The translations under genes and the position numbers were made by a program. The notes below the pieces were generated by a model, which worked only from the letters and a program-made list of their open reading frames with translations, was not told the origin of the DNA and ran no database searches. From CAVYPR01 sp963770505 (GTDB lineage: Bacteria; Actinomycetota; Acidimicrobiia; Acidimicrobiales; RAAP-2), in assembly GCA_963770505.1 (NCBI GenBank), contig CAVYPR010000006.1, positions 124,001 to 188,000 on the forward strand: 64,000 nt of DNA, written 5' to 3'. Below, piece by piece: positions 1 through 8,865 of this stretch (positions are counted from its first letter, which is position 1; each line of letters starts with the position of its first letter).

Positions 1-233
1 CATTGGAAAATGGACTTTTATTCCTGGAACCTCCTCGGAACCTGTCGCTTTCCTGAATCCCCTAGACAAAAAGGGCGAGGCTCTTTAGCGTTTGCTGGGT
101 CGAACGCCGCGAACATGGCGAGCTCGACAGAGACATGCGGGGGTTAGATCGAACCATTTGAACAATCGTTTGATTGGTCGGACTACTGTCACTTCTAGGT
201 CGGGCGAGGGCCCGAGTGCGGGGGTTCATTACC
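1..233. other. Upstream region of the first exported-protein gene
   Basis: No credible gene is seen here; the open frames are short and lack family features. The stretch is less GC-rich than the rest of the window. A small inverted repeat, CAATC-GTTT-GATTG, lies at 163-176, and a TACTGT element at 184-189 could be a -10 box for the gene starting at 234. No -35 with good spacing stands out, so a promoter is only a suggestion. Confidence 0.35.
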
Positions 234-3200
234 ATGTTGCACCATCGACTGGCGCGGGTCATTTCCGCGTTCGTGGTCACCTCTATGATCGGGAGCTTCG
301 CGGCCCTGAGCGTGTTCACCGGCTCAGCGGGCGCCAGCGTGACGGTCACACAGCCGGCGACGACCAGCTGGGCCGTCCACGTTCCCTACGGCGACGGTGG
401 CCCGGCCGGGCTGGCCATCAAGAACAAGGTCGCCGCCCCGAGCTCGACAGTCAAGCCCACAACCGGGCCGTCGCACACGCAGCCCTCGTGGACCCTGACC
501 GGGCTCAACGCCAACGGCATCGCGGTCGCCAAGCCCACCAACTTCACCAACACCGCACCGTCGACAGCCACAAAGCCGTGGGTCTGGCTGGACATCGGTA
601 CGAAGAACGACGCCACGCTTGAGACCAGCGGCCTGACAGCCACCGGCACCTACACCTTCACGGTGACGGCGTACTACTGCAAGGCGACACAGGCCACCTA
701 CACAACCTGCACAGCACACGGCACAAAGACGGTCACCATCAACGGGGTCGGTGCGGTCATCTCCAGCGCCGCCAGCTACGAGCGCTACACAGCGGACGAG
801 CCCGGGGCGAACACCGCCAACTTCACAGTGACCGCCGTCGGGACGGGCATCGCCTCCTTGAAGGAATCGGGGAGCGTCCCCGCCGGCGTCACCGGCTTCA
901 CCAGCGGGACCTGCACGTCGCTGACGGTCAACGCCTACACAGTCAAGTGCGCCCTACGAGGCACCTATGCGGCGGGTGACTCAGGTCACACACCTCCGTT
1001 GCACGGGGCGACCGCCCACGCCTACCCGGTGACGTTCTCCGCCAAGAACGCGACCACAACAACGCTGGTCACACAGAACTTCACCTTCAACGTCCTGCCG
1101 CCGGCGATCTGCGTGGTCAAGCACGACACCACCGGCACGCTGGCCCCTGGCTACACCCCCTATCCCCACACAGCCACAGCGGCCGAGGAACCGGCCCTGG
1201 TCCAGACAGTGGTCGCCGGGAGCAAGCTCTTCACCGGGTGTGCGACGACCGACGCCACAGGGGGCCTCGCCCTGACCATCGACGCCAGCCCCCTCAGCGA
1301 CATCTGGTCGGACGCGGCGCCGAACACAACACCCGAGGACGACTACGACACCGGCTCGGCTGGGATCTCTTCGTTGTCGTGGGCAGGGGCGACCGCCACC
1401 ACACCACCGCCGGCCGGTCCCACCGCCACCTCGACCATCGCCGCGACGTTCAGCTCAACCGACAAGAACGCCTCGTGCCCGCCGAAGGCCGCAGTGATCG
1501 ACATCGGTGCCGTCTTCTGCTACGTCTCCGACGAGAGCTCGGGCTCCGGCCCCACCTACAGCACATTCTTCTTGGAGTACTCGGGCCACGTGCCGTCGCC
1601 GAACACCCCCACCTTGCACCTCACAAGCTCGGCGCACGAGGGCGGCACGGTGTCGGTGAGCGACACAGCGACGGCCTGCCCGGCCTCGATCTCGGCGAAC
1701 ACATTCACAGGCAGCTACAGCTGCTGGTGGGGAAACCCGACAACGACAACGACGATCACCGCCACAGACATCACGATCGGGAGCGGGATTCACGCCGTGC
1801 ACCCGACCAACTCGACCGTCACGATCAGCAGGGCCAGGTACTTCTTCACAGCCGGGACAACGGACAAGAAGAGCCATTTGACCCCCGAGCACATCAGCGG
1901 GTCGTTCACTCTGCCGGACAACGCGACGCTGGGCGCAGGGGTTCCGGTCACCATCACCGAGCCCGTCAACAAGTCGACATTCGAGCACACGAGGATGGGT
2001 GTCGGGTACCTGGCCAGCACGGTGACGGGGTCGTCCGCGCTCTCCGTCACAAGTGGCGTGTCCATCACGTCGACAGCCACAGCCACCTTCGTGCAGGGTT
2101 CCACAAGCAGCTTCACGGTGAGGACCATGGGTACACCGACGCCGAGCCTGACCGAGGCGGGGACACTCCCCACACACGTCACGTTCACAACACTCGGTAA
2201 CGGCACGGCCCGTCTCCACGGCACGCCGAGGGTCGGTACCACCGGCACATACCCGATCACAATCACCGCCACGAGTACGGCGGGGACAGTCTCGCAGCAC
2301 TTCACGCAGCACTTCGTTCTGCACGTGAGCACGTCCACAATCACCCACATCAGTCCGAGCTTTGGCACCCCCGGCACTTCGGTGACGATCAGCGGGTCCA
2401 ACTTCGCCACAGTGTCGGCTGTCGAGTTCGGGACAACGTCCGCCACGTTCACACACGCCTACACGTCCACATCGATCACGGCGACTGCACCCCCGGGGAA
2501 GGGCACCGTCAACGTGCGGGTGGTGGGTTCGGCAGGGACGACGGCAATCGTCCCGGCTGACGAGTTCACCTACAGCCCGACGGTCACTTCCTTCACACCG
2601 ACCGCCGGACCGACCGGGGGCCACGCCCGGGTGACCATCACCGGCACCACCTTCACAGGGGCCACCGCCGTCAAGTTCGGGACGACAACAGCACTGCACT
2701 TCAACGTCACAAACCCGACAACCATCACGGCCACAACGCCCTCCCACTCGCCGGGTTCGGTGACCATCTCGGTCACCACGCCGGCGGGGACCGCAACCTC
2801 GAGCGGCAGCTACACCTTCGACCCGACCCCGGCCCTCACCAAGGTCACACCGGGCGCCGGCAAGCTCGGGGGCACAACGGTCACGTTGACCGGCTCCGGG
2901 TTCCGCACAGGTGCGACCTCGGTCACATTCGGGGCCGGGAACCACGGCTCTTCGGTGCATGTGACCGGGACAACAACCCTCACCGTCAAGACGCCCAGCC
3001 ACTCGGCCGCGACCGTCACAGTGACCGTGACCACCCCCGGCGGGACCTCGGGCAGCCAGCACTACACCTTTGAGTCGACCCCGACGCTCTCCAAGGTGAC
3101 ACCGTCGGCCGGCAAGCTCGTCGGTGGGACAGTGGTCACGTTGACCGGCACCGGGTTCGTCACAGGGGCCACCGTCACATTCGGTTCGGGGAACCACGGC

Positions 3201-4100
3201 ACGACAGTCCATGTGTCGGGCACAACCTCGCTCACCGTGAAGGCTCCGGCCCACGCGGCAGCCACCGTCACAGTGACCGTCACCACGGCCGGGGGAACGT
3301 CGGGCACCAAGCCCTACGCCTACGACCCGGTCCCCACCATCACCTCCTTGTCTCGGACAAGCGGTCCGACGTCCGGGGGGACCAAGGTGACGATCGCCGG
3401 GACCGGGTTCTCCACAGCGAGCCACGTCAAGTTCGGGACAACGACAGCGGTCTTCACCGTGAACTCGTCCATCTCGATCACGGCCACTGCCCCGGCGCAC
3501 GCCGCCGGCACAGTCCAGATCTCGGTGACGACGCCCGGAGGGACCACGCCGACAAGCAGGGCTGACATCTACAAGTACACCGTGCCGGCACCGGTGATCT
3601 CCAGCATCTCGCCGACAACCGGCAGAGCGGGCACGTTGGTGACGTTGAGCGGCAGCGGCTTCGTCTCGGGAGCCACCACGGTCACATTCGGGGGCACGGT
3701 CATCCCTGCCGGCTCGGTGACCTTCGTAAGCAGCTCCCAGATCAAGGTCACGTCCCCGGCACACGCCCCGGGCACCGTGACAGTGAAGGCCACCACTGCC
3801 GGGGGGACCTCGGCGTCAGGTGAGCACTTCACCTATGTCACCGGCCCCACCATCACCTCCCTGTCCCGGACAACAGGCCCGGTGGCCGGTGGCACCAAGG
3901 TGACCGTTACAGGGACCGGTTTCTCGACAGTGACGAAGGTCACATTCGGGAGCACGCCGGCCACGAAGTGGACAGTCAGGTCGAGCACCCAGATCGTGGT
4001 CACGTCCCCGGCGCACCTAGCCGGGCGAGTCGGCATCTCGGTGACGACGTCGGGCGGGACCTCGCCGACAACCAGTGCCGACTACTACACGTACCACTAG
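234..4100 (+). CDS. Large secreted IPT/TIG-repeat surface protein
   Basis: Predicted exported structural or adhesive protein of about 1288 residues. I chose ATG 234 over a TTG at 174 because a typical signal peptide follows directly: basic start MLHHRLAR, a hydrophobic core, and a likely cleavage near GSAGAS. Residues about 40-600 are a low-complexity Thr/Ser/Ala-rich region with scattered cysteines. An Ig-like module follows near 2050-2330, then seven tandem IPT/TIG beta-sandwich domains run from about residue 701 to the end, each with a GxxVTIxGxxF-type core. No sortase motif, C-terminal membrane segment or SLH domain is seen, so anchoring is unexplained. Threonine codons include many ACA, unlike cytosolic neighbours. 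The gene appears to be transcribed alone; a strong hairpin follows its stop. The IPT/TIG fold is confident, the biological role unknown. Confidence 0.85.
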   Translation: MLHHRLARVISAFVVTSMIGSFAALSVFTGSAGASVTVTQPATTSWAVHVPYGDGGPAGLAIKNKVAAPSSTVKPTTGPSHTQPSWTLTGLNANGIAVAKPTNFTNTAPSTATKPWVWLDIGTKNDATLETSGLTATGTYTFTVTAYYCKATQATYTTCTAHGTKTVTINGVGAVISSAASYERYTADEPGANTANFTVTAVGTGIASLKESGSVPAGVTGFTSGTCTSLTVNAYTVKCALRGTYAAGDSGHTPPLHGATAHAYPVTFSAKNATTTTLVTQNFTFNVLPPAICVVKHDTTGTLAPGYTPYPHTATAAEEPALVQTVVAGSKLFTGCATTDATGGLALTIDASPLSDIWSDAAPNTTPEDDYDTGSAGISSLSWAGATATTPPPAGPTATSTIAATFSSTDKNASCPPKAAVIDIGAVFCYVSDESSGSGPTYSTFFLEYSGHVPSPNTPTLHLTSSAHEGGTVSVSDTATACPASISANTFTGSYSCWWGNPTTTTTITATDITIGSGIHAVHPTNSTVTISRARYFFTAGTTDKKSHLTPEHISGSFTLPDNATLGAGVPVTITEPVNKSTFEHTRMGVGYLASTVTGSSALSVTSGVSITSTATATFVQGSTSSFTVRTMGTPTPSLTEAGTLPTHVTFTTLGNGTARLHGTPRVGTTGTYPITITATSTAGTVSQHFTQHFVLHVSTSTITHISPSFGTPGTSVTISGSNFATVSAVEFGTTSATFTHAYTSTSITATAPPGKGTVNVRVVGSAGTTAIVPADEFTYSPTVTSFTPTAGPTGGHARVTITGTTFTGATAVKFGTTTALHFNVTNPTTITATTPSHSPGSVTISVTTPAGTATSSGSYTFDPTPALTKVTPGAGKLGGTTVTLTGSGFRTGATSVTFGAGNHGSSVHVTGTTTLTVKTPSHSAATVTVTVTTPGGTSGSQHYTFESTPTLSKVTPSAGKLVGGTVVTLTGTGFVTGATVTFGSGNHGTTVHVSGTTSLTVKAPAHAAATVTVTVTTAGGTSGTKPYAYDPVPTITSLSRTSGPTSGGTKVTIAGTGFSTASHVKFGTTTAVFTVNSSISITATAPAHAAGTVQISVTTPGGTTPTSRADIYKYTVPAPVISSISPTTGRAGTLVTLSGSGFVSGATTVTFGGTVIPAGSVTFVSSSQIKVTSPAHAPGTVTVKATTAGGTSASGEHFTYVTGPTITSLSRTTGPVAGGTKVTVTGTGFSTVTKVTFGSTPATKWTVRSSTQIVVTSPAHLAGRVGISVTTSGGTSPTTSADYYTYH
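2334..4097 (+). repeat. Seven tandem IPT/TIG domain repeats (about 250 bp each)
   Basis: Seven successive units of roughly 80-86 codons share the order PxITSxSPxxG, then TxVTITGxxF, FGxT and xVTTxGGT. Units 3 and 4 are the most alike. Several start with a D/E-P or V-P linker. They form the C-terminal 45 percent of the secreted protein. Confidence 0.8.
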
Positions 4101-4115
4101 GCGGCCGTAGCCAAC

Positions 4116-4154
4116 AGCTCGACCACCGGCGGCCGTGCCGCCGGTGGTCGAGCT
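4116..4154 (+). terminator. Strong hairpin terminator after the IPT/TIG gene
   Basis: A perfect 17-bp stem (4116-4132 with 4138-4154) closes a 5-base loop, CCGTG, 15 bases after the stop codon at 4100. There is no U-tract, as is common for high-GC actinobacterial terminators. Confidence 0.8.
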
Positions 4155-4355
4155 GCCTGGTGAGGCCCGGCACCGGGTCGCGGTGTCGCCGGTCACCTTC
4201 ACCGGCACCTCCCTCGAGACGAACGCCGTCCTCGGCGCTTCGGCGCCACCAACCGCCCTTGGCCAGCTGAAGGTGCCCTGTCCGCGGCCCGTGGCGCCCG
4301 GCGGCCCCCGGGGGCGGCGCCTCCCGGCACGCCCCCGCCCGCTCGAGCGGGTACT

Positions 4356-4370
4356 TGCAAGTGATTCGCA
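4356..4370 (+). promoter_or_regulatory. Possible Fur-family (Nur/Zur-type) operator
   Basis: TGCAAGTGATTCGCA is a 7-1-7 imperfect inverted repeat: TGCAAGT versus TGCGAAT for the opposite arm, 5 of 7 matching. This is the architecture bound by Fur-family metalloregulators. It ends 19 bases before the ATG of a nickel/cobalt permease, where a metal-responsive repressor would be expected. No regulator gene is nearby. Confidence 0.4.
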
Positions 4371-4389
4371 TCTAGGTCAGAGTGGCGAC

Positions 4390-5514
4390 ATGGCGCCGCA
4401 CACCCTGGTCCGGCTGAGCCGCCTCCGGGCATCGTTCTCGCCGGCCGAGCGACGGCGCGCGGGTTGGATGTTCGCCTCGATCCTCGCCCTGCACGTCGCA
4501 GGGTTCGGCATCCTGATCGCCTTCGTGATCCCCCACCACTACCGGGGCCTCGGCATCGGGGTGGGGGTGCTGGCGTACACGCTGGGCCTGCGGCACGCCT
4601 TCGACGCCGACCACATCGCGGCGATCGACAACACCACCCGCAAGCTCCTCCACGACCGCCAGGGGGACGTGGGCCGGAGGCGCCCGCTGGCCGTCGGCTA
4701 CTACTTCTCCCTGGGCCACTCGAGCGTGGTCGTCGCCGTCGGCGCGGGGATCGTGCTCGCCGAGAAGGCCGTCTACGGCGCGGTCTCCGACCCCCACTCG
4801 GGACTCGAGCAGTTCGGAGGCCTCTTCGGCACCGCGGTGTCGGCGTCCTTCCTCTACCTGATCGCCCTGTTGAACGTGGTCGTCCTGGCCGGGATCTGGG
4901 GCGTCCTGCGATCGATGCGCACGGGAAGCTTCGACGAGGCCGAACTGGAGCAGCGGCTCTCCCAGCGCGGGCTGATGAACCGGTTCTTCGGGGGGTGGAT
5001 GCGCTCGATCACCTCCGAGCGGCAGATGTACCCGGTGGGCGTGGTGTTCGGCCTGGGCTTCGACACGGCCACCGAGGTGGCCCTCTTGGCCACCACCGCG
5101 CTGCTGGCCACGCGGGCGCTGCCGTGGTACTCGATCATGTGCCTGCCCATCCTGTTCACGGCGGGGATGTCGCTCCTCGACACCGCCGACGGGTGCTTCA
5201 TGAACGCCGCCTACGGCTGGGCCTTCTTCAACCCGGTCCGCAAGGTCTATTACAACCTGACGATCACCGGCCTGTCGGTGGCCATCTGCCTGTTCATCGG
5301 CACCGTCGAGGTGCTCTCCCTGCTCCCCGCCGAACTGCACCTGCGCGGGCCGTTCTGGCACGCCGTGGCCGGCTTCAACATCAACGCCGCAGGTTTCGTG
5401 ATCGTGGGCCTCTTCCTGGTCACCTGGGCCGTGGCCCTCGCCGTCTGGCGGTTCGGCCGGGTGGAGGAGCGGTGGGGAGCCCGCTTCCAAGCCGCCGAGG
5501 GCTCGGCCACCTAA
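4390..5514 (+). CDS. Nickel/cobalt permease, NiCoT family
   Basis: Secondary transporter importing Ni2+ or Co2+ across the cytoplasmic membrane. The 374-residue length fits the HoxN/NixA/NicT family. The signature HAFDADHI is at residues 69-75, followed by AIDN; later family motifs include FSLGHSSVV and GLGFDTATE. Roughly eight hydrophobic segments are seen. The frame is open upstream to 4135, but those residues are Pro/Arg-rich and hairpin-derived, so ATG 4390 is preferred. A Fur-like inverted repeat lies directly upstream, suggesting metal control. Metal preference cannot be read from sequence. Nothing next to it, such as a hydrogenase, urease or B12 gene, indicates which metalloenzyme it serves. 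Confidence 0.92.
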   Translation: MAPHTLVRLSRLRASFSPAERRRAGWMFASILALHVAGFGILIAFVIPHHYRGLGIGVGVLAYTLGLRHAFDADHIAAIDNTTRKLLHDRQGDVGRRRPLAVGYYFSLGHSSVVVAVGAGIVLAEKAVYGAVSDPHSGLEQFGGLFGTAVSASFLYLIALLNVVVLAGIWGVLRSMRTGSFDEAELEQRLSQRGLMNRFFGGWMRSITSERQMYPVGVVFGLGFDTATEVALLATTALLATRALPWYSIMCLPILFTAGMSLLDTADGCFMNAAYGWAFFNPVRKVYYNLTITGLSVAICLFIGTVEVLSLLPAELHLRGPFWHAVAGFNINAAGFVIVGLFLVTWAVALAVWRFGRVEERWGARFQAAEGSAT

Positions 5515-5545
5515 GGGTTCGGGGAGCCAGCACCCCGAGGCCGGC

Positions 5546-6475
5546 TCAAACCAGCGGCGAGGGTGTCCCCTGCGCGCTCTTCGAGAGATCGGGGTCCCAT
5601 CGGCACAGGGAGCAGCTGTGGGCGACGGCCGAGCGGCAGAAGGCGAGCGCCGTGGCGTGCGGGTCCTCGGCGGCGATCACGTCGTCCCAGTCGAGGACGA
5701 ACTCGCCGAGCGCCTCGTCCCAACGGGCGGCCGGAGGGGAGAGCGACCCCGCGGCGTAGCCGGCCGGGGCCGGTGAGGCGTAGGCGTAGAAGGCGGCGCG
5801 GGAATGGCGGGCGTCGCCGGGCCACCAGCCCAGGGCGATGTGCTCGTCGTTGTCCGAGTTCCGGGCGATGAAGTCGTCGGACCGCGGGGCCATGGGCCGG
5901 CCGTTGTAGAGGCTGACGGCGAGGTCGAACGACCCCCACCAGGCGATGACCGGGGTGCTCCGGCCGCGGAACGGGGCCCGGGCCTCGGCCAGCACCAGGG
6001 CGGCCCGGCCGGCCGCCGCGTGGTACCGCTCGACCTGGGCCGTGTCGTAGCTGGCGTGCTCGGTGTCCTCGTCCAGCCGGACCTCCCAGGGCACCTCCTG
6101 CGGCCGGGGGTTGATCGCCACCGGGCCGGCCAGGTCGGCCACGGCCCCGAGGAGCTCGCGGGTCACGTCTGCCACCGGCCGGTCCGGGGTGAGGGGGACC
6201 CGGCGGGCGCGGCCGTCAACGTGCTCGACCACCGCCTCGTGGGCGTGCAGGTCGAGGGCGACGACGAACCCGCCCGAGCCGTCGGGCGCCCGCAGGAGCA
6301 GCGTCTCCCAGCCGCGGGCCGTCAGGCGCAGGCCCACGTGGGCCAGCTGCCACTCCGGCGGGGCGAGCGCGGCGGAGAGCTTGCCGAGCACCTGGGTGTG
6401 GGCATGGAGCGTGTCGCAGGTGGCGCGCCACTCCTCGTAGGGGAGGGCGGGCCAGTCCTTCCCAGGCGGTGCCAC
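5546..6475 (-). CDS. DUF5996 family protein
   Basis: Protein of 309 residues with no signal peptide or membrane segment, matching the DUF5996 family as I know it: an N-terminal WPALPYEEW motif, a central NPRPQEVPWEV motif and a later GSFDLAV-LYNGRP stretch with many conserved Trp and His residues. Function is unknown. The GTG at 6475 is chosen because the upstream frame runs inside the dioxygenase gene, whose stop is only 8 bases away. It is probably the last gene of a minus-strand operon: response regulator, kinase, dioxygenase, DUF5996. The C-terminus contains a CSLCRW cysteine pair of unknown meaning. Confidence 0.8.
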   Translation of the reverse strand: MAPPGKDWPALPYEEWRATCDTLHAHTQVLGKLSAALAPPEWQLAHVGLRLTARGWETLLLRAPDGSGGFVVALDLHAHEAVVEHVDGRARRVPLTPDRPVADVTRELLGAVADLAGPVAINPRPQEVPWEVRLDEDTEHASYDTAQVERYHAAAGRAALVLAEARAPFRGRSTPVIAWWGSFDLAVSLYNGRPMAPRSDDFIARNSDNDEHIALGWWPGDARHSRAAFYAYASPAPAGYAAGSLSPPAARWDEALGEFVLDWDDVIAAEDPHATALAFCRSAVAHSCSLCRWDPDLSKSAQGTPSPLV

Positions 6476-6483
6476 CGTCGGCC

Positions 6484-7338
6484 TCAGAGGTTGGTCTCGT
6501 CCGGGGGGACGTGCGGGAGGGCCGGGGCTCCCCGCCCGCGGCTCGGTGGCAGGGGCGGGGCGTCGAGGGTGTAGGAGGTCATCGAGAGGGAGCCGTAGGC
6601 GCAGCCTTCCACCAGCACCTCGGCGTTGCGGCCGGCCGCCGCGGCCAGGCCGGCCAGGTAGAGGAGCGGCAGGAAGTGGTCCGGGGTGGGGGCGGCCAGG
6701 CGGTAGTCGGGGTGGTCGCACAGGCCGGCGGCCGAGTGGGGGTCGCCGGTCATGGCCTCCAGGGCCGCCTCGTCGAAGCCGCGAGCCCACTCGGTGCCCT
6801 CGTCGGGCAGGCGCTGGTCGATCCGACGCAGGTTGTGGACCACGTTGCCGCTGGCCAGGACCAGGACCCCCTCGCGCCGCAGCGGGGCCAGCCGGGCCCC
6901 GAGGTCGAGGTGGTAGTCGGCCGGCTGGTCGGCGTTGACCGAGAGCTGGACGACCGGGACCGTGGCATCGGGGTAGAGATGGACCAGCACCGACCAGGCG
7001 CCGTGGTCGATGCCCCAGCTGTCGTGGTCGAGCCCCACCCACAACGGTTCGGCCACCTCGGCCACCCGGGCAGCCAGCACCGGGTCGCCGGGGGCGGGGT
7101 ACTCGACGGCAAAGAGCTCGTCGGGGAAGCCGAAGAAGTCGTGGATGGTGCGGGGACGGTCCATGGCCGTCACCGCCGTGGCGTTGACGTACCAGTGGGC
7201 CGACACCACCAGGATCGCCCGCGGCCGAGGGATGGCGGCCGCGAACTGGCGCCAGGCCTCGGTAAAGCGGTTGTGCTCCAGAGCGTTCATCGGGCTGCCG
7301 TGACCGAGGAAGGCTGCCGGCATCTCGTGGTCGGCCAT
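6484..7338 (-). CDS. DODA-type extradiol aromatic ring-opening dioxygenase (LigB/YgiD family)
   Basis: Predicted cytosolic non-haem metal dioxygenase of 284 residues, the usual length for the YgiD/4,5-DOPA extradiol dioxygenase family, which cleaves catechol rings next to a hydroxyl. Family features are the N-terminal FLGHGSPMNAL motif with a metal-ligand histidine, the SAHWY segment, GIDHGAWSVL and GNVVHNLR, each carrying conserved histidines. The ATG at 7338 lies 12 bases after the kinase stop, so it is likely co-transcribed with the two-component system. The natural substrate cannot be inferred; there is no betalain or tyrosine pathway nearby. It might be a generic catechol dioxygenase. 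Confidence 0.88.
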   Translation of the reverse strand: MADHEMPAAFLGHGSPMNALEHNRFTEAWRQFAAAIPRPRAILVVSAHWYVNATAVTAMDRPRTIHDFFGFPDELFAVEYPAPGDPVLAARVAEVAEPLWVGLDHDSWGIDHGAWSVLVHLYPDATVPVVQLSVNADQPADYHLDLGARLAPLRREGVLVLASGNVVHNLRRIDQRLPDEGTEWARGFDEAALEAMTGDPHSAAGLCDHPDYRLAAPTPDHFLPLLYLAGLAAAAGRNAEVLVEGCAYGSLSMTSYTLDAPPLPPSRGRGAPALPHVPPDETNL

Positions 7339-7350
7339 GTGCCGACGACC

Positions 7351-8865
7351 CTAGCCCGCAGACGGCGCCGGTTCGGCAGTGACCGGCAGCGCCGTGGGGA
7401 GGCGGACCGTGATCACGGTGCCCCCGCCGGGGCGGTTCGCCGCCGCCACCTCGCCGCCGTGGGCAGCCACCACCGCGGCCACGATGGCCAGGCCGAGCCC
7501 GGTGCCCCCGCGCGACCGGGCCGGGTCGGTGCGGTAGAAGCGCTCGAAGATCCGACCGGCGTCCTCCCCCAGCCCCGGGCCGCGGTCGGCCACGTCCAGC
7601 ACCGCGGTGCGCGGCCCGTCCTCCCCCACCTCGGAGACCGACACCGACACGGTGGCCGCCGTGCCCTCGGGGGTGTGGGCCCGCACGTTGGCCAGGAGGT
7701 TGTCCACCACCTGGCGCAGCCGCGCCTCGTCGCCCATCACCTCGACGGGACCGCTTGCCGTGAGGGAGACCGGCCAGGCCGGGCCGACGGCGGCGGCCGT
7801 GCGCGCCGCCTCGGCGCAGACGGCCACGAGGTCGACGGCGCGGCGATCGAGCGGCCGCCCCTCGTCGAGCCGGGCCAGGAGGAGCAGGTCCTCCACCAGC
7901 GTCTTCATGCGGGAGGTCTCCCCTCGGATGCCACCCATCACCCGCTGGAGGTCCTCGGGGCGCTCGCTCGCCCCCCGCTCGAACAACTCGGCGTAGGCGG
8001 AGACGGCGGCCAGCGGGGTCCGCAGCTCATGCGAGGCGTCGGCCACGAACCGCCGCATGTGCTCCTCCGAGGCGCGCAGGCGAGCCTCGGTGGCGTCCCG
8101 CTGGGCGAAGGCCTGCTGGATCCGGCCCAGCATGAGGTTGAGGGTCCGGGCCAGCCTCCCCACCTCGGTCCGGTCGTTCTCCCCGGGCACTCGCTGGTCG
8201 AGGCCGCCCTCGGCGATCCGCTCGGCGGTGTCCTCCACGTCGGCCAGGGGCCGCAGGCCGACCCGGACCAGCCACAGGCCCAGCAGGACCGCCGCGGCCA
8301 GGGCGACGGCCGCCACCACCAGCTCGATCAGCACCAGGCGGTCGAGGGTGCTCCCGGTCCCCGACAGCGACATGCCGAGCACCAGGGCGGCCCCGTCGGG
8401 CTGCTCGACGGCCAGCACCCGGACGGGCGCACCGCCCGAGCCGGTCGACGGGACGGTGAAGAAGACCTCGGGGGGGCCGTCCCCCGTCGAGGTGTACCCG
8501 GTGATCCTGGCGGGGAGCCTGGGCGTGAACGACGACCCTCCTTGCTGGTAGCCGGGGAAGGTCTCGGTGACCGTGCCCCGGGGCCCACGCAGCTCGACCG
8601 ACACCCCGGGTGCGTCGTCGCGCACGGCCGGCGGCGGCTGCGTGCCCTGGTGTGACCCGGACCCGCCGCCGGCCGGCGGGGTGCCGCCCATCGGGAAGCC
8701 CCCACCGCCCGGCTGCGGCAGGGAGGCGGCGGTCTGCTGGAGGCTCTGGTCGACCCGGCCGTAGAGGAAGGAGCGCAGGGCGGAGTAGGTGGCCACCCCG
8801 GAGACCACCAGGGCAACCAGGGCGATGGCCGCCACCGCCAGCAGCAGCCGGCTGCGGAGTGACAC
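7351..8865 (-). CDS. Membrane sensor histidine kinase (OmpR-type partner)
   Basis: Two-component sensor kinase of 504 residues. An N-terminal membrane segment (about residues 8-28) is followed by an extracellular sensor region rich in Gly and Pro. A second membrane segment (about 175-200), a HAMP linker and a HisKA domain with phospho-acceptor His near residue 278 (DASHELRTP) come next. The HATPase part has an N-box NLLANVR, a G1 box DRGPGLG and a G2 region GGTGLGLAIV. The GTG start follows the response-regulator stop directly (TAG then GTG), so the two are translationally coupled. The stimulus is unknown. The downstream dioxygenase and DUF5996 genes probably belong to the same transcript. 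Confidence 0.93.
   Translation of the reverse strand: MSLRSRLLLAVAAIALVALVVSGVATYSALRSFLYGRVDQSLQQTAASLPQPGGGGFPMGGTPPAGGGSGSHQGTQPPPAVRDDAPGVSVELRGPRGTVTETFPGYQQGGSSFTPRLPARITGYTSTGDGPPEVFFTVPSTGSGGAPVRVLAVEQPDGAALVLGMSLSGTGSTLDRLVLIELVVAAVALAAAVLLGLWLVRVGLRPLADVEDTAERIAEGGLDQRVPGENDRTEVGRLARTLNLMLGRIQQAFAQRDATEARLRASEEHMRRFVADASHELRTPLAAVSAYAELFERGASERPEDLQRVMGGIRGETSRMKTLVEDLLLLARLDEGRPLDRRAVDLVAVCAEAARTAAAVGPAWPVSLTASGPVEVMGDEARLRQVVDNLLANVRAHTPEGTAATVSVSVSEVGEDGPRTAVLDVADRGPGLGEDAGRIFERFYRTDPARSRGGTGLGLAIVAAVVAAHGGEVAAANRPGGGTVITVRLPTALPVTAEPAPSAG

Noticed and set aside
1455..3764. A 769-codon open frame on the minus strand across the IPT/TIG gene
   Set aside because: It is Arg/Gly/Cys-rich with no domain, and mirrors the codon pattern of the plus-strand gene. 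Such long shadow frames are expected at this GC content.
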